From contig CBIHOZ010000020.1 of the NCBI GenBank assembly GCA_966211525.1, positions 1 through 62,571 on the forward strand: DNA of 62,571 bases, in the 5' to 3' direction. Source of the stretch: Ohtaekwangia sp966211525. Its GTDB lineage: Bacteria; Bacteroidota; Bacteroidia; Cytophagales; Cyclobacteriaceae. Positions 61,917-62,571 of this stretch are shown in pieces. The translations under genes were made by a program, and so were the position numbers. Under the pieces are notes generated by a model, which saw only the letters and a list, made by a program, of their open reading frames with translations, ran no database searches and was not told the origin of the DNA. How positions within the stretch are numbered: the stretch's first letter is position 1; the number at the start of each line of letters is the position of its first letter.

Positions 61917-62571
61917 ATGAGTCAAAAAACATCACGCAGAAGCGCCATTATGAAAATAGCCGGATCAGCAGCGGTAGCGGCCGCAGGAGTGTCGCTAACC
62001 CATCGCCTTGAAGCAGCGGAAGCTGTGCTGGAGGGAAATCTGAAAGGAAAAGTAAATCACTCGGTATGTCGCTGGTGCTATAGCAGTATACCACTTGAAG
62101 ATCTTTGTAAGGCTGCTAAAAATATAGGACTTGCTTCCATCGAGTTAACCGGTCCGGAAGAATGGCCACTGTTAAAGAAATATGGTTTGACATCCGCTAT
62201 GCCGTGGGGTGCAGGTAAAGGAATTACCGAAGGTTTTAACAACCCTGCGTTGCACGATGAACTCGTAAAGAGCTATACCGAAATTATACCGAAGGTAGCC
62301 GCGGCTGGTTTGAACCAGATCATCTGCTTCTCCGGTAATCGTAACGGACTCGATGATGAAAAAGGAATTGAAAACTGTGCGATCGGATTGAAACGTCTGA
62401 TGCCTATTGCCGAGAAGTATAAAGTTACCATGTCCATGGAACTGCTCAACAGCAAAGTAGATCACCACGATTACCAGTGCGACCACACCGCATGGGGTGC
62501 CGCACTCTGTGAAAAAATAGGTTCTGAAAATTTCAAATTACTCTACGATATATACCACATGCAAATTATGG
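61917..62571 (+). CDS. Tat-exported TIM-barrel sugar isomerase (hydroxypyruvate isomerase-like), partial
   Basis: Opens at 61917 and is cut by the window edge after 218 codons. A twin-arginine signal (SRRSAIMKIAGSAAVAAAG) implies export of a folded, metal-loaded enzyme. The mature part is an AP-endonuclease-2-type TIM barrel: VNHSVCRWCYSSIPLEDLCKAAKNIGLASIELTGPEEW, metal-ligand Glu in MELLNSK, and LYDIYHMQIM with a metal-ligand Asp, as in hydroxypyruvate isomerase and 3-keto-sugar isomerase/epimerase-like proteins. It follows the ThuA fusion gene by 30 bp, so it is likely in the same transcript and acts on the oxidised sugar. Confidence 0.82.
   Translation, partial: MSQKTSRRSAIMKIAGSAAVAAAGVSLTHRLEAAEAVLEGNLKGKVNHSVCRWCYSSIPLEDLCKAAKNIGLASIELTGPEEWPLLKKYGLTSAMPWGAGKGITEGFNNPALHDELVKSYTEIIPKVAAAGLNQIICFSGNRNGLDDEKGIENCAIGLKRLMPIAEKYKVTMSMELLNSKVDHHDYQCDHTAWGAALCEKIGSENFKLLYDIYHMQIM

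Overview
The window reads as chromosomal DNA of a free-living, polysaccharide-degrading Bacteroidota, most like Cytophagales. The evidence is four SusC- or FecA-type TonB receptors, three SusD lipoproteins, a one-protein hybrid two-component regulator, two ECF sigma/FecR pairs, Bacteroidota-style TTTG / TAnnTTTG promoter candidates and an 800-residue MacB/FtsX-type permease. No rRNA, intact tRNA, IS element, phage gene or CRISPR array is visible.

Left part (1-13249). A TonB siderophore-type receptor with an in-frame stop sits at the left edge. A hexuronate catabolic locus follows: altronate dehydratase (uxaA, minus strand) diverges from a KDPG-aldolase-like gene, a Gfo/Idh/MocA oxidoreductase and a D-mannonate-oxidoreductase-type SDR. 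A perfect 20-bp LacI-type palindrome lies in the divergent promoter. After a 309-bp spacer that holds a detached tRNA 3' end and purine-rich repeats come KDG kinase, a second KDPG aldolase and an ExuT-type MFS permease. Together they would import hexuronates and feed KDG through KDPG to pyruvate and glyceraldehyde-3-phosphate. A giant hybrid histidine kinase/AraC regulator closes the block. The first aldolase paralogue lacks the Schiff-base lysine; the second keeps it.

Middle part (13589-20779). A compact polyketide locus: one KS-AT-DH-like-ACP-TE protein whose DH-fold domain has lost its catalytic His and Asp, a lipocalin-like protein, a minus-strand SpoIIAA/STAS-like protein and an Sfp-type phosphopantetheinyl transferase, followed by a GNAT acetyltransferase. 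The layout resembles a minimal self-contained non-reducing PKS system.

Polysaccharide utilization locus (21852-34502). SusC, SusD and an IPT/TIG surface glycan-binding lipoprotein form one unit ending in a terminator. A second unit with its own promoter candidate encodes GH9, an alpha/beta hydrolase, GH2 and GH43 enzymes. The enzyme set suggests a decorated beta-glucan such as xyloglucan (inference).

Housekeeping and small genes (34577-40334). Cyclophilin, two more SpoIIAA-like paralogues, a small Cys-rich protein, a tandem pair of XRE-type regulators sharing a His-rich motif, and an ABC permease gene interrupted by an in-frame TGA.

Right part (40589-62571). Two consecutive ECF sigma - FecR - STN-containing SusC - SusD modules. 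The second is followed by an FG-GAP/ASPIC-UnbV lipoprotein, a ThuA - PQQ-type sugar dehydrogenase - PKD - cytochrome c - CBM-like fusion lipoprotein, and a Tat-exported TIM-barrel isomerase cut by the window edge. This looks like surface-signalled uptake of a carbohydrate coupled to periplasmic sugar oxidation and isomerisation.
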